Below are positions 1-8,978 of a stretch of 64,000 bases of DNA, piece after piece; positions within the stretch are counted from its first letter, which is position 1, and every line of letters starts with the position of its first letter. The stretch comes from Teretinema zuelzerae (lineage in GTDB: Bacteria; Spirochaetota; Spirochaetia; Treponematales; Treponemataceae). The notes below the pieces were generated by a model. It did not search any database, was not told the origin of the DNA, and was given only the letters and a program-made list of their open reading frames with translations. Position numbers and translations under genes: made by a program. Location of the stretch: the NCBI RefSeq assembly GCF_021021555.1, contig NZ_JAINWA010000003.1:1798001-1862000 (forward strand). Direction: 5' to 3'.

Positions 1-550
1 ACGTCTTAAATTTTATTCCGTAACAAAAATATTTCCTATAAAAAGCTCCGTTTTGTCTTTTGCTCTACTGCAGCTTCATACAAAACATTTTTCTTATTTT
101 TTCTTTCTCTTTTCTTCTATTATATAAGACCAAATCCAGTTCAATTATCTTGATTCGTTTCTGCATAACCAACAACAGCCTGTTTTATAAACCTATAGAA
201 TGATAATCAACGCCTGAATCATTTTTTGACTTTGATTTGCTTCGTATAAGCCACTGTAAGGTTATTTCTCGAAACCAATTGTGCAGGATTCTCATTTTAC
301 TGCTGAATAACCACAGTAATCTAAAAAACCTTATATCCAGGATCTTTTCACTTCAAGATGTTAAAACAATTGAAAAGCAACGTCCTACAGTCGCCTTAAA
401 TTCTTGATAGTAAAAACGGAACACTGTTTTGCTGTTTTATTTTTAATGTATCTTCAGCATTTGTCGCGAGAACTTGCACCGTATTCCAAATTATATTTCG
501 AGATTTATTAGCGTTCTTAGTTCTTCCATCCTCGCCCGCCGAAGGCGTGG
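1..550 (-). repeat. Non-coding 630-bp cassette, copy 1 (partial, cut by window edge)
   Basis: The body is about 85-90% like the other eight copies but is cut at its 3' side by the window start. It holds the CTTTTCAATT/AATTGAAAAG-type stem region and the leader GCCTTCGGC at its right edge. This is the more diverged subtype: the perfect AGTAACTGA palindrome of other copies is degenerate here. No convincing gene is present in it. Confidence 0.85.
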
Positions 551-609
551 GGATAACATTTGCTTAACCTGCATTGCGAAGCAATGTCAGGTTGAAGCAG
601 TTGTTGGGC
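551..609 (-). repeat. attC site, short 59-bp form
   Basis: Outer boxes GGATAAC and GTTGGGC, inner TTAACCTG/CAGGTTGAA. The core is reduced to a CATTGC-GAA-GCAATG hairpin without the usual central stem. Confidence 0.95.
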
Positions 610-789
610 AAATCCTAAGATAATTTCATTAAGTTTTTTATCAGCTAATAATGTAAAGAACTAAACAATTTTCTAGAGTGCTCTTTACTTATTTTATGCA
701 TTTCATATTTTACGAACATTATTATAGCTTTTTTATACTGATTATTGAACTTTGAATATAGCTTCGCAACCCATATCCTACTTGAGAAA

Positions 790-1878
790 TCAATTGTACG
801 CATGTGAACCAAGTAATCTTGGCGGTCCATGGCTGCATAATTGTTCTATGTCTTCAGGATCAGTATTTGCAGGAAACAGTACAACTGTATACATTCGATT
901 TTGACAATTCGGACACAGATCTATTACCGATTCTTCTTCTGTTTCTAAAACAGTTTCAAATTCTTTTCTTATTGCTTTTAACTCATCCGTATGTTGATTC
1001 GAGTATAATCCATAGTATCGAATTGTAACCAATCCCGCCGGCGGTATATGATTTAGATATCGTTCAACAAATACCTTTTTCCCTAATACTGTTTCTATTT
1101 GTTTTCCATTATGTGTTTCGCTAAAACCTATAGTGTTTTCATTTATATCAAAGGTCTGTTTTAAGTTTATTACTGCACCACACGAAGTGTGACCTAGATA
1201 ACCAGCTATGCTTTTTCCTGTATCTCGATGATACTCCGGATATATACGCCACTCGTTGTCTTTAATATCTTTTGTTTTGGGTAAACTTTCTATATGAATC
1301 TGTTTTAGCAATTCTTGATAAGCAATCTCATGAAATCTATTTGCCATTTCAGTGTAGCGGAGTGTCCTGAGCCTTTCCCATTTTCCGTTCTGATTTATCC
1401 CACCATCACTGAGAATGCAGTGTATGTGAGGTTTATAACTCATTCCTCTTCCGTGCGACTGAAAATCTAAAGCACTTCCGCATAATAAACCTGTTGTTGC
1501 TCGTAATTCCGCAATAACTTTGCTAGCGCTCTTAAATAATATTTCTGCTACTTTTTTCTTGTTCCTTAGCCAGGTTGTTGTAAATGCTGCCGGCATAGAA
1601 AAAACTAAATGATAGTGGCTTACAGGCAAGAGCTTTTTACTAACCTTCTTTTGCCACAACACTTTATTTCTATTTGAACAGATTGGACATCCACGCGTAT
1701 TGCATGGGTTATACACTACTGTTCTGGTATAGCAGTTAGGGCATTGGACGATGCGTCCTCCTCGTGCAGCAGTTCGACACGTATGCATGTTTTCTACCGC
1801 TTTTCTTTGTTCTGTGCTTGCAAAGAAAAGCGGGCTATTCATAACCTGTGTGATCTCAGCGAGAATGGACTTGTTCAC
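790..1878 (-). CDS. IS91-like HUH transposase, diverged single-tyrosine form
   Basis: Rolling-circle-type transposase. It has an N-terminal Cys cluster (CPNC, then CNTRGCPIC) typical of the IS91 zinc-binding domain, the HUH metal motif in KPHIHC, and a single candidate nucleophile Tyr in AGYLGHTS where IS91 has YLxRY. It is clearly homologous over its full length to the three 356-aa copies at 12186, 21663 and 58164 but much diverged. No ATG lies at the position matching their start. I chose GTG at 1878 (362 aa), which aligns with that start; the upstream in-frame codons run into the attC. The hairpin leader in front of it is ACCGC...GCGGT. Confidence 0.75.
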   Translation of the reverse strand: MNKSILAEITQVMNSPLFFASTEQRKAVENMHTCRTAARGGRIVQCPNCYTRTVVYNPCNTRGCPICSNRNKVLWQKKVSKKLLPVSHYHLVFSMPAAFTTTWLRNKKKVAEILFKSASKVIAELRATTGLLCGSALDFQSHGRGMSYKPHIHCILSDGGINQNGKWERLRTLRYTEMANRFHEIAYQELLKQIHIESLPKTKDIKDNEWRIYPEYHRDTGKSIAGYLGHTSCGAVINLKQTFDINENTIGFSETHNGKQIETVLGKKVFVERYLNHIPPAGLVTIRYYGLYSNQHTDELKAIRKEFETVLETEEESVIDLCPNCQNRMYTVVLFPANTDPEDIEQLCSHGPPRLLGSHAYN

Positions 1879-1963
1879 GTGAACTAAGTAATCAAAAATG
1901 TACGTTTCTGCCCATGTTTTCGGGTATCTTCTCTTCTCTTCCCGCACCGCGCAAGCGGTGTCG

Positions 1964-2073
1964 GCCCAACATTTATTTAACCTGCATTGCGTACATTGGC
2001 GCACTTTTTGCCGAGCGAAGCGACTAGCAAAAAGTGTGACAATAGCAATGTCAGGTTGAAATAGTTGTTATCC
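1964..2073 (-). repeat. attC site, type B (CATTGCGTACATTGG core)
   Basis: Boxes GCCCAAC and GTTATCC. The spacer between outer and inner boxes is AT on the left arm and AT on the right arm, so it pairs. This is the attC belonging to the next 630-bp cassette. Confidence 0.95.
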
Positions 2074-2699
2074 AATTTTTGGTTTCAGTTCTGCTGTAGC
2101 TTCGTTTCCAACTAATTTGTGTACTAAGCTTTTTACTTTTACAAACGTTACCAACGTCTTAAATTTTAATACGCAACAAAAATATTTCCTACAGAAAGCT
2201 CCGTTATGTTTTTATTCTACAGCAGCTTTATACAAAACATTTTTCTTATTTTTATCTCTTTTCTTCTATTATATAAGACCAAATCCAGTCCAATTATCTT
2301 GATTCGTTTCTGCAAAACATCAAGATCCTATTGTATAAAACAATAGAATGATAACCAGTAACTGAATCAGTTACTTATTTTTGATTTGCTTCATACAAGC
2401 CACTGTAAGGTTATTTCTCGAAACCAATTGTGCAGGATTCTCATTTTACTGCTGAATAACCACAGTAATCTAAAAACCTTATATCCAGGATCTTTTCAAT
2501 TCAAGATGTTAAAATTAATTGAAAAGCAACGTCCTACAGTCGCCTTAAATTCTTGGAAGTGAAAACGGAACACTGCTTTGCTGTTTTATTTTTAATGGAT
2601 CTTCAGCATTTGTCGCGAGAGCTTGCACCGTAATCCAAATTATATTTCGAGATTTATAAGCGTTTTTAGTTCTTCCATCCTCGCCCGCCGAAGGCGTGG
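2074..2699 (-). repeat. Non-coding 630-bp cassette, copy 2
   Basis: Full-length copy. It contains a perfect 9+1+9 palindrome AGTAACTGAATCAGTTACT (2357-2375) and a 10-bp stem CTTTTCAATT (2492-2501) with AATTGAAAAG (2517-2526). Cassette ends are GTTATCC/GGATAAC. Read in cassette orientation, the leader GCGAGG abuts an ATG that opens only a 12-codon frame (MEELKTLINLEI), so it is probably not a gene. Confidence 0.85.
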
Positions 2700-2821
2700 G
2701 GATAACATTTGCTTAACCTGTATTTTCGCGCCCGCAGGGCTTGGCGCATTTTGTGCATAAGGAGCGTAGCGACAGCACAAAATGTGACAAAGAAAATATC
2801 AGGTTGAAGCAGTTGTTAGGT
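2700..2821 (-). repeat. attC site, type C (TATTTTCGCGCCCGCAGGGC core)
   Basis: 122-bp form. Boxes GGATAAC and GTTAGGT. The core stem GCGCATTTTGTGC is matched by GCACAAAATGTG. It supplies the last residues and TGA stop of the adjacent diguanylate cyclase gene. Confidence 0.95.
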
Positions 2822-3854
2822 TTAATTCATTTACAATTACTCGATTGCGGCCCGCTTGTTTTGCTTTATACAGCGCTGTGTCAGCACGAAGTATATGTTG
2901 TTTTAGTTCTTGTTTATCATCGATTAATGATACACCAACACTAATCGTTATTTTATGCTCTATAATTTCAGTACTTTCTACACTACTACGCAATCTCTCA
3001 GCATATTGAATTAATTGTGGTATTTCCGTAAACGACACAAGTATTAAGAACTCCTCGCCTCCATATCTAAAAATTGCATCATTCTCACGAGTATTTTCTA
3101 CCATTATTTCAGCTATTCTTTTTAAAACCTTATCTCCAACATCATGTCCAAAAGTATCATTGACATACTTAAAATGATCAATATCACACATTAAAACAGC
3201 AAGAAAGCTTGATTTCCTTAAACTATCTGATAGTTTTACATTATATATTTGATGTAAATAATTTCTATTTAATAGGTTTGTTAATTGATCGTGAGAAGCC
3301 TTTTTTTCAATGTTTTCTTGAACAACTTTTCTGATAAAAAAGCCAACAAGTCCTAAAATACATACAATCGCAAATAATAGAAATAAAAACAAATACTGTA
3401 AAGCAATGTGGTTATGAGTTTTTATTGCAATTTTATTTACCACAATGTTTGATAACTTCCATAAATTCTCGCTACTATTTAATATTCGATCTTTTTGATT
3501 ATTCTTAAGAATCTCTTTATATTCTGTCCAAGATTGCAGTAGGTTTGAAATTTCAACTTTATCATTACTGTTAAACACTCCGGTCTTCGAATTTACAAAA
3601 TCTGATAATATAAAATTTGTTTCATCGATCATTTTTACTGATTCTTTTATGTCCTGATTCAATAAATACAATTTGGTAACACGTTGAATTCCCCCTCTAA
3701 TTGAACCAGTACTATTAATAAAATTAGTTAATTTTTGAATATCATTTACTACATATAGAAAACTGACTGTTGAAAATACTATTATGATAATCGTGATTAA
3801 AACAGAAATCATAACAAGATTTGATCGCCGAGAAATAACTTTACTTGTGTTCAT
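2799..3854 (-). CDS. Membrane-anchored diguanylate cyclase (GGDEF), copy 1
   Basis: Makes cyclic di-GMP from two GTP. Of 351 aa, there is a TM helix near residues 12-36, an extracytoplasmic sensor region of about 115 residues, a second TM near 151-175, then a GGDEF domain with the active-site motif GGEEF at 265-269. An RxxD inhibitory site (REND, 256-259) sits five residues upstream, so product inhibition is expected. The start ATG follows a GGAGAAAAGT ribosome-binding site and the leader hairpin. The final LTTAST and the TGA stop are encoded by attC. Copy 2 is at 17849 with only a few substitutions. Confidence 0.92.
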   Translation of the reverse strand: MNTSKVISRRSNLVMISVLITIIIIVFSTVSFLYVVNDIQKLTNFINSTGSIRGGIQRVTKLYLLNQDIKESVKMIDETNFILSDFVNSKTGVFNSNDKVEISNLLQSWTEYKEILKNNQKDRILNSSENLWKLSNIVVNKIAIKTHNHIALQYLFLFLLFAIVCILGLVGFFIRKVVQENIEKKASHDQLTNLLNRNYLHQIYNVKLSDSLRKSSFLAVLMCDIDHFKYVNDTFGHDVGDKVLKRIAEIMVENTRENDAIFRYGGEEFLILVSFTEIPQLIQYAERLRSSVESTEIIEHKITISVGVSLIDDKQELKQHILRADTALYKAKQAGRNRVIVNELNLTTAST

Positions 3855-3882
3855 ACTTTTCTCCTCTGCGCCGAAGGCGTCA

Positions 3883-3992
3883 ACCTAACATTTATTTAAC
3901 CTGCATTGCGTACATTGGCGCACTTTTTGCCGAGCGAAGCGACTAGCAAAAAGTGTGACAATAGCAATGTCAGGTTGAAATAGTTGTTATCC
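3883..3992 (-). repeat. attC site, type B
   Basis: Boxes ACCTAAC and GTTATCC, AT/AT spacer. Same core as the site at 1964; it belongs to the 630-bp cassette that follows. Confidence 0.95.
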
Positions 3993-4618
3993 AATTTTTG
4001 GTTTCAGTTCTGCTGTAGCTTCGTTTCCAACTAATTTGTGTACTAAGCTTTTTACTTTTACAAACGTTACCAACGTCTTAAATTTTAATACGCAACAAAA
4101 ATATTTCCTACAGAAAGCTCCGTTATGTTTTTATTCTACAGCAGCTTTATACAAAACATTTTTCTTATTTTTATCTCTTTTCTTCTATTATATAAGACCA
4201 AATCCAGTCCAATTATCTTGATTCGTTTCTGCAAAACATCAAGATCCTATTGTATAAAACAATAGAATGATAACCAGTAACTGAATCAGTTACTTATTTT
4301 TGATTTGCTTCATACAAGCCACTGTAAGGTTATTTCTCGAAACCAATTGTGCAGGATTCTCATTTTACTGCTGAATAACCACAGTAATCTAAAAACCTTA
4401 TATCCAGGATCTTTTCAATTCAAGATGTTAAAATCAATTGAAAAGCAACGTCCTACAGTCGCCTTAAATTCTTGGAAGTGAAAACGGAACACTGCTTTGC
4501 TGTTTTATTTTTAATGGATCTTCAGCATTTGTCGCGAGAGCTTGCACAGTAATCCAAATTATAATTCGAGATTTATAAGCGTTTTTAGTTCTTCTATCCT
4601 CGCCCGCCGAAGGCGTGG
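3993..4618 (-). repeat. Non-coding 630-bp cassette, copy 3
   Basis: Nearly identical to copy 2; together they flank the diguanylate cyclase cassette. It keeps both the AGTAACTGA palindrome and the CTTTTCAATT stem. Confidence 0.85.
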
Positions 4619-4745
4619 GGATAACATTTGCTTAACCTGTAATTCCGGCCCGAAGGGATTGGCATGAAAATTGCCACAAAGGAGCGTAGCGACGACTGCA
4701 ATTTTCATGACAAAAGGAATTATCAGGTTGAAGCAGTTGTTAGGT
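4619..4745 (-). repeat. attC site, type D (AATTCCGGCCCGAAGGGATTGG core)
   Basis: 127-bp form. Boxes GGATAAC and GTTAGGT. Central stem GAAAATTGC/GCAATTTTC, inner pair AATTCC/GGAATT. Confidence 0.95.
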
Positions 4746-4758
4746 GAAATTTCTTAAA

Positions 4759-5634
4759 CTAAAAAAACACTCTATTTGTAATATATTCATTACCATTAAA
4801 TAGATACTTTCCAATTATAAGTTTTAATAAATTATTGTATTTAATAAAGAATAATTCCTTGTTGTTTTCTTTAATTTCTTTATAACTATATAACTTGTTT
4901 TTCCAACGATCAGATATTTTCATTTTATCTTCGTATAAAACAATATTTGTTTTCTTAATAATAAAAGTATAAAAGAATAACACTATTCTTATTAGTGAAT
5001 ATCCAAGCATGAATATCCCAGAACTCAATATAATAATTCTATCTAATTCACTTATTTTATTTAGTGATAAGTACCAACCAGAAAGCATTGAAAAAGAAAT
5101 AAACAGTAAAGTATAAGTACCCTTTAATACTACAGGTTTTATTTTTAATCCATTAACTAATTGTTTATTAATATTATCAATAACTTCAATCGGTCTTTTT
5201 TCATCTGAATTATTGAAGTAATGAGCACTTTTATTATCTTCAATAAAAAGAAATATTCTTTTATCAGTTGTGAATATATATTTTGAGTAAGAAAAATTCC
5301 TAAACCTAAGCTTCGGGTCTACATATGAACACAAACCACCTTGATAACCAATTATTTCATTTTTATTGATTGTGTATTTATTAAATAGATTATTTATTTC
5401 AATTAGATCATCAGATATGATTACTTCGGTGAATAATCTATACATTGTGCTAAAAATTACATAGCTTACAGTGGTTAGTATTACAGAAACAGAAATTAGA
5501 TTAAGATATTTTGACATATCTAACACGTTTATTAATAAAAACACAGAAACAGATAACACAGACAGCATTAGTAAAGAGTAACCAATTTTTACTGTTAATG
5601 AATTAATTATTTTAATTTTATAAGGTAATTCCAT
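4759..5634 (-). CDS. Hypothetical membrane protein (four TM segments)
   Basis: 291 aa, not recognised. Two hydrophobic hairpins (roughly residues 15-65 and 175-235) each precede a polar region. The arrangement, a TM pair followed by a compact beta-rich stretch (ISDDLIEI..., and again VLYEDKMKISDRW), is reminiscent of bacterial PH-like membrane proteins, but this is only an impression. The start was set at the ATG preceded by AGGAAGAATT; an in-frame ATG further upstream lies in the leader hairpin and cassette end. Confidence 0.7.
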   Translation of the reverse strand: MELPYKIKIINSLTVKIGYSLLMLSVLSVSVFLLINVLDMSKYLNLISVSVILTTVSYVIFSTMYRLFTEVIISDDLIEINNLFNKYTINKNEIIGYQGGLCSYVDPKLRFRNFSYSKYIFTTDKRIFLFIEDNKSAHYFNNSDEKRPIEVIDNINKQLVNGLKIKPVVLKGTYTLLFISFSMLSGWYLSLNKISELDRIIILSSGIFMLGYSLIRIVLFFYTFIIKKTNIVLYEDKMKISDRWKNKLYSYKEIKENNKELFFIKYNNLLKLIIGKYLFNGNEYITNRVFF

Positions 5635-5659
5635 AATTCTTCCTGCGCCGAAGGCGTCC

Positions 5660-5772
5660 ACCTAACATTTGCTTAACCTGCGAGGCATTTTGGCGCGATT
5701 CTTGCCGAGGAGCGCAGCGACGACCAGCAAGAATCGTGACATAGCCGAGTCAGGTTGAAGCAGTTGTTAGGT
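5660..5772 (-). repeat. attC site, type E (CGAGGC...GCCGAG core)
   Basis: 113 bp. Boxes ACCTAAC and GTTAGGT. Inner pair ending in CGAGG, central stem GATTCTTGCCG with GCAAGAATC. Confidence 0.95.
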
Positions 5773-5868
5773 GAAATTCTTCATGAATACTAAAATTCAT
5801 ATTAACTATAACTACATTAACTTACACAATTTATTTCTGAAGAACTTGAATTTAATCATTTATAGTTG

Positions 5869-6366
5869 TTAACTATTTATTTGGATATTATTAGTTTCTA
5901 TTTTTATCATTTCCTTAATAAACAAATCCCTGTATTCTGGTTTTACAATAAATATTTGCTTTCTTATTTTCTCTTTATAAATTTCTTTGGTTTCAATAAT
6001 TGATTCACAAATTAATAAGAATTGCAATATTTCATTGTATATGTATTTTTCATTTTTTATATCTTGATCTCTCTTACATAAAAACCACCAGTCATTTTTA
6101 CCCAACAAATGTCCAATTCTACTTTTACCATTGCATTGATCTGCTTTAACTATTACATTAATATCTGTTGGAATAATTCCATCAATATTTTTGATAATTA
6201 ATCCAAAATTAATAGTCATTTTTACATTTTCATTATTTGAAGAACTACTTTTTTGTATATCTAAAACCACGGTAAAATCACATCCTTCTTTATAAAAGAA
6301 TCGCTTATGCTTTTTATAGTTATTCGCGATTAGTAAAGATTCAATAGATTTTATGCATTGATCCAT
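5869..6366 (-). CDS. Hypothetical protein, possibly DUF4304-like
   Basis: 165 aa, soluble. An N-terminal helix followed by a short-range alternating strand region (KRFFYKEGCDFTVVLDIQKS, then MTINFGLII) and a WWFLCKR motif mid-protein resembles DUF4304 proteins, which are of unknown function. The start ATG follows GAGGAAAATAA directly downstream of a CCC-GAA-GGG leader hairpin. It is the sole gene of its cassette. Confidence 0.65.
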   Translation of the reverse strand: MDQCIKSIESLLIANNYKKHKRFFYKEGCDFTVVLDIQKSSSSNNENVKMTINFGLIIKNIDGIIPTDINVIVKADQCNGKSRIGHLLGKNDWWFLCKRDQDIKNEKYIYNEILQFLLICESIIETKEIYKEKIRKQIFIVKPEYRDLFIKEMIKIETNNIQINS

Positions 6367-6391
6367 TTATTTTCCTCTGCCCGAAGGGTCC

Positions 6392-6510
6392 ACCTAACAT
6401 TTTGCTTAACCTGTAATTCCGGCCCGAAGGGATTGGCGCACTTTTTGCCGAGCGAAGCGACTGCAAAAAGTGTGACAAAAGGAATTATCAGGTTGAAGCA
6501 GTTGTTAGGC
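6392..6510 (-). repeat. attC site, type D variant
   Basis: Boxes ACCTAAC and GTTAGGC. It has one extra T in the left spacer (AACATTTTGC) compared with other sites, and CACTTTTTGC/GCAAAAAGTG as central stem. Confidence 0.93.
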
Positions 6511-6527
6511 AATTTTTTGTTGCAAAA

Positions 6528-7082
6528 TTACTTTTTTTTAAGTAATTCAAATTTATCTTTACTACTTCTACTAATAAGTTGATTAAATTCTACTTGCGAA
6601 AATTCTTTATTCGAATTGTTTAATATTTGATATATTATCCATATTCTTGTTGCTGATACCTCTAAAAGTGAATTAATTCCTATATCAAATTTATCACGTC
6701 TAACATATCTTGTAGAAATTAAGTTCGTATGCATGACTTTAATATTTATATCATTTTGTATGATACTAAATTGGAATTCTGGTTTTATATACTTCCAATA
6801 TAGATCTGGAATAATGTCGGAAATGTTAAAATGATTTTGAATATTATTGCTTATAGTTTCTCTGTAATCATTTTTTGTATTCTCTGTAACAATTAAACCT
6901 TGGTTTATTAGATTATTAATTTTAATGACATTATTATAATATACACATGCTTTTATAAATAATAAATTCAGATATCTTTTGCAATTTCCTTTTTCCACCA
7001 ATTTCGAGATAATAACTGGTATATATACACCAAGAAATGCACCAAGAAGAGTTGATGAAAAAGCAATAATAACATCAGACAT
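6528..7082 (-). CDS. Hypothetical membrane-anchored protein
   Basis: 184 aa. A single N-terminal TM helix (residues 3-25, IIAFSSTLLGAFLGVYIPVI) is followed by a helical, Asn-rich cytoplasmic region with no motif I recognise. The layout resembles small anchored effectors found beside defence genes, but there is no partner gene in this cassette. The cassette leader is long (about 160 nt, AT-rich) before the attC. Confidence 0.65.
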   Translation of the reverse strand: MSDVIIAFSSTLLGAFLGVYIPVIISKLVEKGNCKRYLNLLFIKACVYYNNVIKINNLINQGLIVTENTKNDYRETISNNIQNHFNISDIIPDLYWKYIKPEFQFSIIQNDINIKVMHTNLISTRYVRRDKFDIGINSLLEVSATRIWIIYQILNNSNKEFSQVEFNQLISRSSKDKFELLKKK

Positions 7083-7242
7083 TATAACCCCACTTATTTA
7101 TATTTTTATGCATACATAGTCTGCGTAATATTAGTTTTATTTGCCTTAAATTTGGTGTCTTATTATTTTACATTCATTCAACATAAAATTACCATACATA
7201 CAAAGAACCTTATATTATTTTCTTCGCCCGCCGAAGGCGTGT

Positions 7243-7352
7243 GCCTAACATTTGCTTAACCTGCATTGCGTACATTGGCGCAAAACTTGCCGAGCGAAGC
7301 GACTAGCAAGTTTTGTGACAATAGCAATGTCAGGTTGAAGCAGTTGTTAGGT
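7243..7352 (-). repeat. attC site, type B variant
   Basis: Boxes GCCTAAC and GTTAGGT. Central stem is AAAACTTGC/GCAAGTTTT instead of CACTTTTTGC/GCAAAAAGTG: stem sequence changed, pairing kept. Confidence 0.95.
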
Positions 7353-7362
7353 AATTTTTCTT

Positions 7363-7773
7363 CTATTCAAACAAACTATTTACATCTATTGAAAAGCTAT
7401 GAGGGTGATAAATAGGTGAATCAATTCCTTTAAGAATATTGTTCTCAAAAGATTCAAATTGAATAACACTCATTTCCTTATTAATATATTTATCAATCAT
7501 TCCATCTATTTTTATAATTCGTACAAATTGATTTTTATCTTTTGTCCATTCAGAATATGCAAGATAATTTGAATTATCTGATCAAATAAATGAAGCACCT
7601 GCATTATCACTAATTTTTTCTTTCTTAGAATTATTATAGATTAACCACAATTCACCAAGAGTCGGTGCACCCATAGCAACTTCGCATCCATTCATATATT
7701 CTGCTTTTATTTTCTCATTTGGACTTATTTGTTCTGTATGATCTTCCCAAGGAGAAATTATTGTGGAGCTCAT
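7363..7773 (-). pseudogene. Hypothetical gene interrupted by TGA
   Basis: The frame runs from ATG at 7773 (with upstream AAGGATGG) to a TAG at 7363, but is broken by TGA at 7582-7584 in the context GASFI-stop-SDNSNYLAYSEW, where a TGG Trp codon is the obvious ancestor. The downstream half remains open for 72 codons. The product is unrecognised; the repeated short strand and Trp pattern (LWLIYNNS, YLAYSEW) suggests a beta-propeller-like or immunity-type fold, unproven. It is the second gene of a two-gene cassette. Confidence 0.6.
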
Positions 7774-7791
7774 TATCAACCATCCTTATTA

Positions 7792-8031
7792 TTAACTATT
7801 AAAAATACTTGGGTATCTTTCTATTACATAATCCTTATCTACTTCTACATATTCTGTTGGTCCGCCTGAATAATACATACTTTCTTCATCATATAATGGC
7901 TGGCATTCCACATATTTATTATCGTTTGTGATGTATAAATAATAAAGCAACGGTTTCTCATTGAATATTTTTTTGCCACGCCTTTCACACAAAATCGTCC
8001 AACTATCATCTGGTTTCATAAGCACTTTCAT
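7792..8031 (-). CDS. Small hypothetical protein
   Basis: 79 aa, first gene of its cassette, 18 nt upstream of the TGA-interrupted gene. Sequence is aromatic-rich (LLYYLYITNDNKYVECQPLY) with no known motif. ATG at 8031 follows GAGGAAAAAA just after the leader hairpin; the longer upstream reading frame is translated attC and was rejected. Confidence 0.6.
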   Translation of the reverse strand: MKVLMKPDDSWTILCERRGKKIFNEKPLLYYLYITNDNKYVECQPLYDEESMYYSGGPTEYVEVDKDYVIERYPSIFNS

Positions 8032-8058
8032 TTTTTTCCTCGCCCGCCGAAGGCGTGT

Positions 8059-8168
8059 ACCTAACATTTGCTTAACCTGCAATCCGTATATTGGCGTGAA
8101 AATTGCCAGGCGCAGCCTGAAGCAATTTTCATGACAATAGGATTGACAGGTTGAAGCAGTTGTTAGAT
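8059..8168 (-). repeat. attC site, type B variant with altered apical stem
   Basis: Boxes ACCTAAC and GTTAGAT. Central stem GAAAATTGC/GCAATTTTC with apex CCAGGCGCAGCCTG in place of the usual CCGAGCGNAGCGAC. Confidence 0.93.
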
Positions 8169-8170
8169 CC

Positions 8171-8572
8171 CTATTTTTTAATCACAATAAGAACTGTTTG
8201 TACTACTTTATACGGAACTAGAAAAATTGTTAACGTTAATTTACCAGCAAAAATCATTGATCTTATAGCTGGCATTGCATCACCAGCATCGAGACCAAAT
8301 CTTGGTCGGTTACTATTGTATTCACTTTCTACCATTGATCTTCTAAAGTTATTTTTAATGTCATTCCAAAGCCATGGAATACAAAACAGAAAATAGCCAA
8401 TTACTACACCTAATCCAATAACAGGTTCTCCTTCATTTTCTGGAGAGAAACTAGCAATTATTCCTAAAACAATAAAAGTAATAAATATAATCCCCCATGG
8501 AATAATCCTTCTAATTAATAGCCGCTGAGCATCCTCTACTTTTTGAGTAAATTCCTTTGTCTTTGATTCCAT
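8171..8572 (-). CDS. Hypothetical membrane protein
   Basis: 133 aa. Two central TM helices (about residues 24-45 and 52-70) and a hydrophobic C-terminal tail (IFAGKLTLTIFLVPYKVV) near the end. Start chosen at the ATG with AAAAGGAGTTTTT upstream; an earlier in-frame ATG lacks a ribosome-binding site. Function unknown. Confidence 0.65.
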   Translation of the reverse strand: MESKTKEFTQKVEDAQRLLIRRIIPWGIIFITFIVLGIIASFSPENEGEPVIGLGVVIGYFLFCIPWLWNDIKNNFRRSMVESEYNSNRPRFGLDAGDAMPAIRSMIFAGKLTLTIFLVPYKVVQTVLIVIKK

Positions 8573-8864
8573 AAAAACTCCTTTTGTATTATAACTACTG
8601 TTAAACAGTAATGAATGACCATAAACTATACTTGAAGCTTTGTGAATCAACGTAGTGAGAATTACAAAATTGAATTATTGCTATCGTTAATTTTTTATTA
8701 ATAAAAAATCTTTAACACATTACATTCATACTTTTTTTACTCATTAAAATTTTATCTTTGTAAAGCACTACATTAGTACAAAATTTGCATACTAATAACT
8801 GATTTATATTCTGATTAAATTTGTTCACTTTGTTTTATATAGTTTTTAAGCGCCGAAGGCGTCG
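8573..8864. other. AT-rich cassette leader, no gene seen
   Basis: Untranslated 5' part of the preceding cassette, about 290 bp. I see only the cassette-end hairpin GCCGAAGGC at its right end and no open frame with a ribosome-binding site. It is unusually long for this array and might hold a promoter or the remains of a lost first gene. Confidence 0.5.
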
Positions 8865-8973
8865 ATCTAACATTTAGTTAACCTGCATTGCGTCAATTGG
8901 CGCACTTTTTGCCGAGCGAAGCGACTGCAAAAAGTGTGACAATAGCAATGTCAGGTTGAACTAGTTGTTGGAT
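8865..8973 (-). repeat. attC site, type B with AG/CT spacer
   Basis: Boxes ATCTAAC and GTTGGAT. Left spacer AG pairs with right spacer CT, a compensatory variant of the common GC/GC. Confidence 0.95.
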
Positions 8974-8978
8974 GATCC

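Noticed and set aside
2117-2302. 61-codon plus-strand frame (MCTKLFTF...) repeated in several 630-bp cassettes
   Set aside because: It has no ribosome-binding site, lies opposite to cassette orientation, changes length or is broken in copies 5, 7 and 8, and has low-complexity Phe/Leu content; it follows nucleotide conservation only.
2741-2944. Plus-strand frames starting MAHFVHKERSDSTKCDKENI
   Set aside because: Translation of a type C attC running into the antisense of the GGDEF gene; no independent support.
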